Shown in pieces: positions 1-7,228 of a stretch of DNA of 64,000 nt (positions are counted from its first letter, which is position 1; each line of letters begins with the position of its first letter). Source of the stretch: Massilia arenae (lineage in GTDB: Bacteria; Pseudomonadota; Gammaproteobacteria; Burkholderiales; Burkholderiaceae_D); the NCBI RefSeq assembly GCF_008014745.1, contig NZ_VPFD01000001.1, positions 231,953 through 295,952 on the forward strand, in the 5' to 3' direction. Both the position numbers and the translations under genes were made by a program. The notes under the pieces were generated by a model, which was not told the origin of the DNA, did not search any database, and was given only the letters and a program-made list of their open reading frames with translations.

Positions 1-137
1 CTGCAGCGATTTCGACCCCGACCGATATGCGCGTCATCATGTCGCTCAACGGCGTCGCCATCGTCGTGCTGGGCGTGGTCCCGGGCGGCCTGCTGGCGAT
101 CTGCTACAGCGCCATGCAGGCGACCCTGGCGAATTAA
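1..137 (+). CDS. nuoN: NADH-quinone oxidoreductase subunit N, C-terminal end (partial)
   Basis: The window opens inside this gene; the first whole codon starts at base 3 and the stop is TAA at 135-137. The 44 visible residues form a hydrophobic helix (MRVIMSLNGVAIVVLGVVPG) and a short tail, which fits the last transmembrane helix of NuoN, an antiporter-like proton-pumping subunit of complex I. The DUF2818 gene that follows at 3 bp is, from memory, the usual neighbour of nuoN in Oxalobacteraceae, and this supports the call. Only the tail is visible, so identity rests on helix character plus context. The rest of the nuo operon presumably lies upstream, outside the window. Confidence 0.75.
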   Translation, partial: AAISTPTDMRVIMSLNGVAIVVLGVVPGGLLAICYSAMQATLAN

Positions 138-140
138 GCC

Positions 141-467
141 ATGGATAGCTCGCTGGCTGCATTGCTGGTGATTGCCCTCGCGCTGGCGGGGGCCAATCTG
201 CCGTTCGTGAACGAGCGCCTGTTCGGGTTCGTGCCGGTCCCGGCCGGCAAGGCGGCAGCGGGGGAGCCCCGCAACAAGGCTTTCGCGCTGCGCCTGCTCG
301 AGCTGGTGGTCTTGTACTTTGTCGTCGGACTGGTTGCGAAGCTGCTGGAATCGCGTATCGGTTCGGTGTTCGTGCAGACCTGGGAGTTTTATGCGGTCAC
401 CGGCTGCATGTTCCTGGTGCTGGCGTTTCCGGGGTTTGTGATGCGGTATATGCACAAGCGGCGCTAA
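141..467 (+). CDS. DUF2818 family membrane protein
   Basis: A 108-residue protein starting 3 bp after nuoN, so probably translated from the same message. It has three hydrophobic stretches (about residues 4-18, 50-67 and 82-101) and the sequence ANLPFVNERLFG near residue 18, which I recognise as typical of DUF2818 proteins found at the end of betaproteobacterial nuo operons. The family has no established function. Position suggests a link to complex I assembly or stability, but that is inference from gene order only. Confidence 0.8.
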   Translation: MDSSLAALLVIALALAGANLPFVNERLFGFVPVPAGKAAAGEPRNKAFALRLLELVVLYFVVGLVAKLLESRIGSVFVQTWEFYAVTGCMFLVLAFPGFVMRYMHKRR

Positions 468-487
468 GTTAATCAGTTAAAACAAGC

Positions 488-573
488 ACGTCGTTCCCGC
501 GCAGGCGGGAACCCAAGTTTGTCAGCGTATCGATAACGCGAGCAGACTTGGGTTCCCGCCTCCGCGGGAAGTC
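488..573. repeat. BIME-like inverted repeat, copy 1
   Basis: Two small palindromes in inverted order: a left arm (TTCCCGCG..GCGGGAA then CCCAAGTTT) at about 488-520 and a right arm (ACTTGGGTTCCCGCC..) at about 545-573. The arms are reverse complements of each other and each can form its own hairpin. The same element recurs at 34873-34960 and 48439-48526. It lies between DUF2818 and the NUDIX gene. The right arm of this copy ends differently (GGGAAGTC instead of GGGAACGAC). Confidence 0.85.
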
Positions 574-597
574 TTTTTTGGCAATGCCAAAAAAGAC
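571..597. other. Perfect 13-bp stem-loop directly after repeat copy 1
   Basis: Bases 571-583 (GTCTTTTTTGGCA) pair perfectly with 585-597 (TGCCAAAAAAGAC) around a single central base. The stem carries runs of T and A, so on either strand it resembles a bidirectional terminator, and it could end the nuo transcript. It overlaps the last bases of the BIME-like repeat. Function is inferred from structure only. Confidence 0.55.
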
Positions 598-680
598 GTT
601 TTTGGGCCAACAATATCTCGTGCGGCGCGGGTTTCGCTTATGATTCTTACCATTGCAGTCTCAACTAACTGGAGTGAAAA

Positions 681-1235
681 GTGCCGGATCTGAAAGAAAC
701 CCGCATCGACGGCGGCGTCGTCTACGACGGCCATTTTTTGAAAGTCGAGAAAGACCGCATCCGCCTGCCGGACGGCTCGGAGAGTCAGCGCGAGTTCTTC
801 CGCCATCCCGGCGCCGTCGTGATCCTGCCGCTGTTGCCCGATGGCCGCGTGCTGCTCGAGCGCCAGTTCCGTTACCCGAACGGGCAGGTCTTCATCGAAT
901 TCCCTGCCGGGAAGATCGATCCGGGCGAAGACCATCTCGAATGCGCCAAGCGCGAGCTCAAGGAAGAAACCGGCTACACGGCGGGACGCTGGCGCTTCGT
1001 CTGCACCATCCATAACGCGATCGCCTATTCGGACGAGCACCTCGAGATCTTCCTGGCCGAAGACATGACCGCGGGCGAGCAGCAGCTCGACGCCGGCGAA
1101 TTCCTGGAGATATTCAGCGCCACCGTGCCCGAGCTGCTCGAGATGGTGCGCAAGGGCGAGATCACCGACGTCAAGACCATCATCGGCACCTTCTGGCTTG
1201 AGAAGATCCTGGCTGGCGACTGGACGCCTGGCTGA
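681..1235 (+). CDS. NUDIX hydrolase, ADP-ribose pyrophosphatase type
   Basis: A 184-residue protein. The start is GTG at 681, chosen because GGAG lies 6 bp upstream. The complete NUDIX box is visible at about residues 77-99: G, five residues, E83, seven residues, then RELKEETGY. The conserved glutamates of this box bind the metal that activates water for cleavage of a nucleoside diphosphate linkage. Length and the flanking sequence (VLLERQFRYPNGQ before the box, PAGK at its start) fit the NudF/ADP-ribose diphosphatase branch. The exact substrate cannot be read from the sequence. The next gene starts 5 bp later and is probably co-transcribed. Confidence 0.88.
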   Translation: MPDLKETRIDGGVVYDGHFLKVEKDRIRLPDGSESQREFFRHPGAVVILPLLPDGRVLLERQFRYPNGQVFIEFPAGKIDPGEDHLECAKRELKEETGYTAGRWRFVCTIHNAIAYSDEHLEIFLAEDMTAGEQQLDAGEFLEIFSATVPELLEMVRKGEITDVKTIIGTFWLEKILAGDWTPG

Positions 1236-1240
1236 CGATC

Positions 1241-1954
1241 ATGCGGCCGTGTCGGAGCCTGACCGTGCTGTCGGCCGCATTGGCGATTCTAGCCGCCGCC
1301 CCGGCCGCAGCCCAGGCCCGCACCCCGTTCCAGGTGCAATGCGAGGACACCATCGGCGAGACGATCTCGGTGCTGTCCAGCCGTGGCGAAGGCTACCGCA
1401 TCGACAATACGCGTTCCTACCATGACCTGACGCGCCTGAAGGGCAGCGTGCGCCGCGGTTCCTGGGTGCTGGGCCTGACGCATACCGAGGCGCGGGTGAG
1501 CATCAAGGTCGGCGGGCGCATGTTGACGGATCGCGCCAGCGGTCATGAATGCGTGGCGCCGCGTATCGACGTCAACCTGTATTACGCCCCCATCGTGATC
1601 TACGTCAGCCGCGAATTCCCGCCGGGATCGTGTTCCTACCGCGAAGTGCTGGCCCACGAGATGCGCCACCTGCAGACCTACCAGGATTTTTTGCCCAAGG
1701 CCGAAGCCATCGTTCGCGCCCGGCTGGCGGCGCGCTTCGCCGGCAAGCCGCTGTATGCGCCAATCGGACAAGCGCGATCCCTGCTCCAGCGCGAAGTCGA
1801 CCGCAGCTGGATGCCCTACATTAAGCGTGAGATGGAAAAGGTCGAAGTATTGCAGGCGGCCATTGATACGCCGCAGGAATACGCCCGCCTGGGCAAGGTT
1901 TGCGCAGGTGAGGTACAGTCTTTGCTTAGACAGGCAACACGAAGCAGTTCATGA
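1241..1954 (+). CDS. Putative exported protein with HExxH metalloprotease-like motif
   Basis: A 237-residue protein. Residues 1-26 look like a signal peptide (basic start, hydrophobic core, AAAQA end), so it is probably periplasmic. At residues 139-143 it has HEMRH, matching the HExxH zinc-binding signature of metallopeptidases, in a helix followed by LQTYQDF. Cysteines at about 34, 104 and 131 could form disulfides in an exported protein. I do not recognise a named family, and peptidase activity is inferred from the motif alone. The reading frame overlaps the ispD start by 4 bp, so the two are translationally coupled although their functions look unrelated. Confidence 0.6.
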   Translation: MRPCRSLTVLSAALAILAAAPAAAQARTPFQVQCEDTIGETISVLSSRGEGYRIDNTRSYHDLTRLKGSVRRGSWVLGLTHTEARVSIKVGGRMLTDRASGHECVAPRIDVNLYYAPIVIYVSREFPPGSCSYREVLAHEMRHLQTYQDFLPKAEAIVRARLAARFAGKPLYAPIGQARSLLQREVDRSWMPYIKREMEKVEVLQAAIDTPQEYARLGKVCAGEVQSLLRQATRSSS

Positions 1955-2688
1955 CGACCGAGCAAGCAAACGAAACGAACACGGCAGCGCGGCAGCATGT
2001 CGCCCTCATTCCGGCGGCCGGCGTCGGCGCCCGCATGGCGGCCGGCAGCCCCAAGCAATACCTGGCCATCGGCGCCAAGCCCATGCTGCGCCACACGGTC
2101 GATGCCTTTCTATCCAGCCCGCTGATCGCCCACACCTATGTGGTGGTGAGCGCGGACGATCCCTTCATCGACGGCGTACTGCCCGACGCAAAGGAACAGG
2201 GCAGCCGCGTCACCGTGCTGCGCTGCGGCGGCGCCACCCGCATGGAGTCGATCCGCAACGGCCTGCATGCGCTGCGCGACGTGATCGGCGCACAAGACCG
2301 CGTGCTGGTCCACGACGCCGCCCGGCCGGGCCTGAACGCCGCGCTGATCGAACGCCTGATCGTTGAAACGGGCGACCACGCAGCCGGCGGCCTGCTGGCC
2401 CTGCCCGTGGTCGATACCGTCAAGCGCCGGGACGGCGATCATGTCGCCACCGTCCCGCGCGACGGCCTGTGGCTGGCCCAGACCCCGCAGATGTTTTCCT
2501 ACGCGCTGCTATGCCGCGCGCTCGACGCGGCCACGGATCCGGCCGCGATCACCGACGACGCCAGCGCCATCGAGGCGCTGGGCCTGGCCCCGAGACTGGT
2601 CGAAGGCCATCCGCGCAACCTGAAAGTCACGCTGCCATCCGACATCCGCATCGCCGAGATGTACCTGGCGCTCGATTCCACCATTTGA
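1951..2688 (+). CDS. ispD: 2-C-methyl-D-erythritol 4-phosphate cytidylyltransferase
   Basis: IspD joins MEP to CTP, the third step of the MEP route to isoprenoid precursors, in the cytoplasm. The 245-residue product has the nucleotide-binding signature [17 protein letters not shown] at residues 21-37, including the lysine (K35) that contacts the phosphates, and [11 protein letters not shown] near residue 117. It also has the family's QTPQMF and ITDDASAIE segments. Length is close to the usual 230-240, with an N-terminal extension of about 15 polar residues. It overlaps the preceding gene by ATGA and is followed 19 bp later by ispF, the next-but-one enzyme of the same pathway, the normal arrangement in proteobacteria. 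Confidence 0.96.
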   Translation: MTTEQANETNTAARQHVALIPAAGVGARMAAGSPKQYLAIGAKPMLRHTVDAFLSSPLIAHTYVVVSADDPFIDGVLPDAKEQGSRVTVLRCGGATRMESIRNGLHALRDVIGAQDRVLVHDAARPGLNAALIERLIVETGDHAAGGLLALPVVDTVKRRDGDHVATVPRDGLWLAQTPQMFSYALLCRALDAATDPAAITDDASAIEALGLAPRLVEGHPRNLKVTLPSDIRIAEMYLALDSTI

Positions 2689-2707
2689 CCGACACGAACC
2701 ACACACC

Positions 2708-3223
2708 ATGGCACTCGCATCCTACAACCCCAATCCACCGTTTCGCATCGGCACCGGCTACGACAACCACGCGCTGGTCGAAGGCCGCAAGCTGATCGTC
2801 GGCGGCGTCACTATCCCGCATCGCCTGGGCCTCCTGGGCCATTCCGACGCCGACGTGCTGCTGCATGCGATCATCGATTCGCTGCTGGGCGCGGCCGCGC
2901 TGGGCGATATCGGCAAGCATTTCCCGGACACCGACCCGATGTTCGCCGGCGCCGATTCGCGCACCCTGCTGCGCGAAGTCGCGCACCGCGTGCTGAACTC
3001 GGGCTACACCATCGGCAATATCGACGCCACCGTCATCGCCCAGCAGCCGAAGATGGCGCCGCACATCCCGCTGATGGTCTCGCGCATCGCCGAAGACCTG
3101 GGCGTGTCGCCGCAGCAGGTGAACATCAAGGCCAAGACCAACGAAAAGCTGGGCTACCTGGGCCGCGAAGAGGGCATGGCGGCGCATTCGACGGCGCTCT
3201 TGATCCGGGCCGCCACGGAATAG
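2708..3223 (+). CDS. ispF: 2-C-methyl-D-erythritol 2,4-cyclodiphosphate synthase
   Basis: IspF cyclises CDP-ME 2-phosphate to MEcPP with loss of CMP, the fifth MEP-pathway step. The 171-residue protein keeps the expected zinc ligands: D19 and H21 in GTGYDNHAL, and H53 in VLLHA. The catalytic histidine H45 is in LLGHSDADV. The strongly conserved run [15 protein letters not shown] is present. One detail is unusual: the residue between the first two ligands is Asn, where E. coli has Val. An N-terminal extension of about 10 residues precedes the core. It forms a unit with ispD. Confidence 0.97.
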   Translation: MALASYNPNPPFRIGTGYDNHALVEGRKLIVGGVTIPHRLGLLGHSDADVLLHAIIDSLLGAAALGDIGKHFPDTDPMFAGADSRTLLREVAHRVLNSGYTIGNIDATVIAQQPKMAPHIPLMVSRIAEDLGVSPQQVNIKAKTNEKLGYLGREEGMAAHSTALLIRAATE

Positions 3224-3251
3224 TATTGACGGGCTTCGGCAAAGGTCGAAA

Positions 3252-3270
3252 AGGCAATCTATAATTGCCT
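3252..3270 (+). promoter_or_regulatory. TATAAT hexamer inside a 7-bp inverted repeat, upstream of the MFS gene
   Basis: AGGCAAT (3252-3258) and ATTGCCT (3264-3270) form an inverted repeat, and a consensus -10 hexamer TATAAT lies at 3260-3265. The MFS start codon is at 3272, only 6 bp after the hexamer, and no Shine-Dalgarno sequence fits between. If this -10 is real the message would be almost leaderless. No good -35 is visible at the right distance. Confidence 0.4.
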
Positions 3271-3271
3271 G

Positions 3272-4534
3272 ATGACCAACGCCAACCCAGCACTTTCGCC
3301 GCGCGCGGCCTGGACCCTGATCCTGATCGCCAGCGCCATCATGATGATCACGATGGGCGCGCGGCTGACGAGCGGCCTGTTCCTGTCGCCGCTGAACACC
3401 GCGACCGGGCTGGGCGTGGCCAGCATCAGCTTCGTGATGGCAGTGGCCCAGCTGATGTGGGGCGCGGCCCAGCCGGTCTTCGGCGCCGTCGCCGACAAAT
3501 ACGGGCCGGGCAGGGTGATCGCCCTCGGCGGGGTGATGCTGGCGGCGGGTACCGCCGCTACGCCCTTCGTCGATTCGCAGTGGGCGCTGCTGCTCACGAT
3601 GGGCTTTCTGTCGGCGGCCGGGGCCGGGGCCGGCAGCTTCTCGATCCTGATCGGCGCCACCGCCCAGCGTCTGCCCGCCGAGCGGCGCGCCTTTGCTTCG
3701 GGCTTCATCAACGCCGGCGGCTCCTTCGGCCAGTTCGTGTTCGCGCCGCTGATGGGCGCCATCATCGCCGGCGCCGGTTGGATCTGGGCGATGCTCACCA
3801 TGGCCGCCGCTACCTTGCTGACCATTCCGCTGGCCTGGCCGCTGCGTGGCAGGAAAGTCGCTGCCGCTTCTGTCACTACTCCTGCTGCACCTGCTGCGTC
3901 CCAGCCGGCTCTTCCATCGGTCTCGCTCAGCCAGCAACTGCGCGAGGCCATGCGCGACCGTAGCTATATCTGCCTGCACCTTGGCTTTTTCACCTGCGGC
4001 TTCCACATCGCCTTCCTGGTTACCCACCTGCCGGGCGAGGTCGCGATGTGCGGCCTGCCGGCCAGCGTCTCGGCCACGGCCCTGGCCCTGATCGGCCTGT
4101 TCAACATCGCTGGCAGCCTGGGCGCCGGGATGCTGGCCTCGCGTTATCGCATGAAGTCGCTGCTGTTCTGGATCTATGCCAGCCGCGCCGTGTTGGTGGG
4201 CATCTACCTGCTGGCGCCGAAGACCGAGTGGACCTTCTACCTGTTCGCCGCCGCGCTCGGCGCCACCTGGCTGGCTACCGTCCCCCCGACGGCCGGCCTG
4301 GTCGGCAAACTGTTCGGCGTGCGCTACCTGGCCACGCTGTTCGGCATGACCCTGCTGTCGCACCAGATCGGCGGCTTCTTCGGCGCCTGGCTGGGCGGAC
4401 TGGCCGTGGTGCACACCGGGGACTATAGCTGGATGTGGTATGCCGACATGGTGCTCGCGCTGGCGGCGGCGCTGGTGAACCTGCCGATCCGCGAAGCGGC
4501 GGTGGTGCGCGCGCCCAAGCTGGCGGGGGCTTGA
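3272..4534 (+). CDS. MFS transporter
   Basis: A 420-residue inner-membrane protein with about 12 hydrophobic helices and a hydrophilic central loop near residues 190-225, the classical major facilitator layout of two six-helix bundles. The cytoplasmic loop between helices 2 and 3 carries GAVADKYGPGRV, a version of the family A motif (G-x-x-x-D-x-x-G-x-R). The N-terminal half resembles oxalate/formate or monocarboxylate-type carriers, but the substrate cannot be assigned. The start codon follows a TATAAT hexamer very closely and has no clear ribosome-binding site, so initiation could be leaderless. The next small gene starts 2 bp after the stop. Confidence 0.85.
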   Translation: MTNANPALSPRAAWTLILIASAIMMITMGARLTSGLFLSPLNTATGLGVASISFVMAVAQLMWGAAQPVFGAVADKYGPGRVIALGGVMLAAGTAATPFVDSQWALLLTMGFLSAAGAGAGSFSILIGATAQRLPAERRAFASGFINAGGSFGQFVFAPLMGAIIAGAGWIWAMLTMAAATLLTIPLAWPLRGRKVAAASVTTPAAPAASQPALPSVSLSQQLREAMRDRSYICLHLGFFTCGFHIAFLVTHLPGEVAMCGLPASVSATALALIGLFNIAGSLGAGMLASRYRMKSLLFWIYASRAVLVGIYLLAPKTEWTFYLFAAALGATWLATVPPTAGLVGKLFGVRYLATLFGMTLLSHQIGGFFGAWLGGLAVVHTGDYSWMWYADMVLALAAALVNLPIREAAVVRAPKLAGA

Positions 4535-4536
4535 CG

Positions 4537-4845
4537 ATGACGCGCGACGCCTGGGCCTACCGCGAGGTGGCGGTCGAATCGGTGCTCGACCCGCGCAGCG
4601 GCAAGCCGCGCATCCGACCGGTGTCGGGGCAGGCCTTTGCGACCGATATGCGGGTGCAGTGTTCGCGCAGCCTGATCGACACGTCGCGCTATCCCGTGGG
4701 CACGCGATTCCTGCTGTCCGTACGGATCAGCGACCGTCAGGGTGGCGAGCCATTCCTGTACGCCTGGCATGGCGATCCGGTGACAGTCATGAGCAAGGCA
4801 AAGGTGGCGCGCTTCCTGCAGATGTACCGGCGTTTGCGGTTGTAA
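4537..4845 (+). CDS. Conserved-looking small protein of unknown function
   Basis: A 102-residue protein starting at the ATG at 4537, just after the MFS stop codon, so likely co-translated. It has no signal peptide or membrane segment. It is basic and has the pattern of a small beta-rich fold: RVQCSRSLIDTSRYPVGTRF in the middle, then FLYAWHGDPVTVMSK near the C-terminus. I do not recognise the family. A longer reading frame extends upstream to 4435 inside the MFS gene, but the 4537 start fits the gene spacing better. Confidence 0.6.
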   Translation: MTRDAWAYREVAVESVLDPRSGKPRIRPVSGQAFATDMRVQCSRSLIDTSRYPVGTRFLLSVRISDRQGGEPFLYAWHGDPVTVMSKAKVARFLQMYRRLRL

Positions 4846-4853
4846 ACGGGACG

Positions 4854-4879
4854 AAAAAAAAGCCGCGAGATTCGCGGCT
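4854..4879 (-). terminator. Rho-independent terminator for the nuoA/small membrane protein unit
   Basis: Read on the minus strand, AGCCGCGA and TCGCGGCT form a perfect 8-bp stem with a 3-base loop, followed at once by eight T residues. It lies just after the stop codon of the small gene at 4888, so it ends the minus-strand nuoA transcript. On the plus strand the stem has no T-tract after it. Confidence 0.85.
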
Positions 4880-4887
4880 ATAGAGTT

Positions 4888-5073
4888 CTAGTCGATGGTG
4901 GGAGGAGGGACGCCGACCCCGGTGGCCAACACGAACAGGCTCAGGGCAATCCCCGTGCCGGCGATGGTCGCCAGCAGCGCCGCGGTGCGCGGCTTGGCGT
5001 TCTTGTGTGAGCGCCAGGCGGCATCGAGCAGGCCGATGCCGATTACCAGGTTCACGAACAGCATGGCGTCCAT
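4888..5073 (-). CDS. Small two-helix membrane protein downstream of nuoA
   Basis: A 61-residue protein with two hydrophobic helices (about residues 3-19 and 33-52) separated by a basic loop (WRSHKNAKPR). It starts 6 bp after the nuoA stop and is followed by a strong terminator, so it belongs to a two-gene unit with nuoA. I recognise no family. Its size and two-helix layout would suit an accessory or assembly subunit, but that is speculation from context. Confidence 0.6.
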   Translation of the reverse strand: MDAMLFVNLVIGIGLLDAAWRSHKNAKPRTAALLATIAGTGIALSLFVLATGVGVPPPTID

Positions 5074-5079
5074 CGCGGC

Positions 5080-5439
5080 TTAATCCCAGTCCAGCGCGCC
5101 TTTTTTCCATTCGTAGGCCAGGCCGATGGTCAGCAGGCCCAGGAACACCATCATGGCCCAGAAACCGGTCGAGCCGATGTCGGTCATGACGACCGCCCAA
5201 GGCACCAGGAAGGCGACTTCCAGGTCGAACAGGATGAACAGGATCGCGACCAGGTAGAAGCGCACGTCGAACTGCATGCGCGCATCGCCGAAGGCTTCGA
5301 AACCGCACTCGTACTGCGACAGCTTCTCGGGATCGGGACGGTGCGGGCCCAGTACGCGGCCCAGCACCTGGGGCGCGACGCCGACCAGGATGCCGATGAT
5401 GATGAACATGAGTACGGGGAAGTATTCTTCGAGATTCAT
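5080..5439 (-). CDS. nuoA: NADH-quinone oxidoreductase subunit A, detached from the nuo operon
   Basis: A 119-residue protein with three membrane helices and the NuoA signature [20 protein letters not shown] near residues 43-62, followed by [14 protein letters not shown], which holds the conserved acidic pair (D-L-E) thought to be needed for complex I function. NuoA is a small membrane subunit next to the quinone site. Normally nuoA is the first gene of nuoA-N. Here it is alone, on the strand opposite the nuoN at the window start, with no nuoB after it. It is either an extra copy or the only one, moved away; the upstream part of the nuo operon is not visible. Confidence 0.9.
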   Translation of the reverse strand: MNLEEYFPVLMFIIIGILVGVAPQVLGRVLGPHRPDPEKLSQYECGFEAFGDARMQFDVRFYLVAILFILFDLEVAFLVPWAVVMTDIGSTGFWAMMVFLGLLTIGLAYEWKKGALDWD

Positions 5440-5676
5440 GGTTCTGCTGCGCGATGATGCGCGTGGGTTGATAAAGGAATGATGCGGCCTCGACAGGCAA
5501 AGTTGGGCTCGATTCTAACCGCATATAACCCTGTTGCCAACCAAGCATTTTGCGTGCAATTACTGTGTTTACGTCGGTATTTACGCGTAACTGCCATCGA
5601 TCCGCTCCGTGCGCGACGCAAACTGGTTATCATCAGGGGTTGGCAAATCGACCTCATTCAAACCCAAAGGAGCACC

Positions 5677-6231
5677 ATGGCCTCGAAAAAAATCGCCGTC
5701 CTCGTCGGCAGCCTGCGCAAGGATTCGTACACCCGCCGCGTCGCCCACAGCCTGATCGAGTCGGCGCCGGAAGGGCTCGAACTGACGATCGTCGAACTGC
5801 GCGACCTGCCGCTGTATAACGAGGACGACGAGACCGATCCGCCCCCGAGCGTGTTCGCGGCCTTTCGCGATGCCATCCGCCAGGCCGACGGCATCCTGTT
5901 CTGCACCCCGGAATACAACCGCTCGGTGCCGGGCGCGCTCAAGAATGCGATCGACGTCGGCTCGCGCCCCTACGGCAAGGCGGCTTTCGCCGACAAGCCC
6001 TGCGCCATCGTCAGCGTCTCGCCGGGCGCGCTGGGCGGCTTCGGCGCCAACCACCACCTGCGCCAGATGCTGCCGTTCCTGAACATGCCGACCATGCCGG
6101 CGCCGGAAGCCTATGTCGGCGGCGTCGCCGGCAAGTACGAGGGAGACAAGCTGGTCGACGAATCGTCGCGCGCCTTCTTCCAGAAATTCATGGCCGCCTT
6201 TGGCGCCTGGGTGGAGCAGCATGCCAAATAA
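5677..6231 (+). CDS. NADPH-dependent FMN reductase family protein
   Basis: A 184-residue flavodoxin-like protein. The start at 5677 is chosen because AAAGGAG lies 4 bp upstream; the frame is open further upstream but without support. The N-terminal strand and phosphate loop reads VLVGSLRKDSYTRR, the FMN-phosphate binding pattern of the family, and PEYNRSVPGALKNAID (about residues 75-90) is the typical flavin and dimer segment. Members reduce FMN, quinones, azo dyes or chromate with NAD(P)H in the cytoplasm, and the physiological substrate is not visible here. It is transcribed away from nuoA. The K+ channel gene follows after 33 bp. Confidence 0.9.
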   Translation: MASKKIAVLVGSLRKDSYTRRVAHSLIESAPEGLELTIVELRDLPLYNEDDETDPPPSVFAAFRDAIRQADGILFCTPEYNRSVPGALKNAIDVGSRPYGKAAFADKPCAIVSVSPGALGGFGANHHLRQMLPFLNMPTMPAPEAYVGGVAGKYEGDKLVDESSRAFFQKFMAAFGAWVEQHAK

Positions 6232-6264
6232 TGGCCAGGCTGCGCCGGCGGGAAACTACTACAG

Positions 6265-7176
6265 ATGATTCGCGCGAGCGACAGCAAGATCGATAGCAAA
6301 TTCGTGCCAACCCCGCCGCGCGACCTGCCCACGCTGCTGGGCCGTCCGCCGGACGGCTGGCGCGCGCGCATGTTCGACGTCATCTTCGGCAACGACACGC
6401 CGGCCGGGCGCCGCTTCGATATCGTGCTGGTGGTCCTGATCCTGCTCAGCATCCTGGTGGTGATCCTCGACAGCGTGCCCTCGATCTACAGCGAGTATTC
6501 CGGCGTGACCTCGGTGCTCGAATGGGGCTTCACGATCCTGTTCACGATCGAATACATCGCGCGCCTGGTGTGCATCCAACGCCCGGTGCGCTATGCGCGC
6601 AGCTTCTACGGGATCATCGACCTGGTGTCGGTGCTGCCGACCTACCTGTCGCTGCTGCTGCCCGGCAGCCAGGTGTTCCTGGACGTGCGCATCCTGCGCC
6701 TGCTGCGTGTCTTCCGCATCTTCAAGCTGACCTTGTACATCGAGGAATACACGCGCCTGGGCGAAGCCCTGGTCGCCAGCCGGCGCAAGATCATGGTGTT
6801 CCTGTCGGTGGTGCTGATGCTGATCCTGATCCTTGGCACCGTGATGTACGTGATCGAGGGGCCGGACAACGGCTTCACCAGCATCCCGATGTCGATGTAC
6901 TGGGCCACGGTGACCATCACCACGGTGGGCTATGGCGACATGGTGCCGCACACGCCGGTGGGCAAGGCGATCGCCTCGTTCATGGTGCTGCTGGGCTGGG
7001 GCATCCTGGCGGTGCCGACCGGGATCGTGTCGGCCGAGATGACGTCGCAGAAGATGTCGCGCCACGCCCCACGCGGCACGCCGCGCCAGTGCGGCGCCTG
7101 CGGCAGCGGCGACCACGACCCGCGCGCCCACTTCTGCAAGGATTGCGGCGCGCCGCTGGCGCCGGCCACGGAGTAA
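6265..7176 (+). CDS. Voltage-gated potassium channel with C-terminal zinc ribbon
   Basis: A 303-residue ion channel of the six-helix type. Helices S1-S4 span about residues 50-160, with an arginine-rich S4 (VRILRLLRVFRIFKLT, 141-156). The K+ selectivity filter TVGYGD is at 220-225, between S5 and S6. After S6 the protein ends with a small zinc ribbon: C276 and C279, then C291 and C294. The pore makes potassium selectivity likely; the S4 suggests voltage sensing. The zinc ribbon is an unusual cytoplasmic end and might be a ligand or redox sensor, which is inference. Confidence 0.9.
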   Translation: MIRASDSKIDSKFVPTPPRDLPTLLGRPPDGWRARMFDVIFGNDTPAGRRFDIVLVVLILLSILVVILDSVPSIYSEYSGVTSVLEWGFTILFTIEYIARLVCIQRPVRYARSFYGIIDLVSVLPTYLSLLLPGSQVFLDVRILRLLRVFRIFKLTLYIEEYTRLGEALVASRRKIMVFLSVVLMLILILGTVMYVIEGPDNGFTSIPMSMYWATVTITTVGYGDMVPHTPVGKAIASFMVLLGWGILAVPTGIVSAEMTSQKMSRHAPRGTPRQCGACGSGDHDPRAHFCKDCGAPLAPATE

Positions 7177-7228
7177 CGCGAGGGGCTTGCACCGCGCACC
7201 ATGATGGCGAGCGGTGCACCGCGATCGC

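Noticed and set aside
2627..4414. 595-codon minus-strand frame over ispF and the MFS gene
   Set aside because: Antisense artefact of codon bias; low-complexity Arg/Gln/Ala sequence with no family features.
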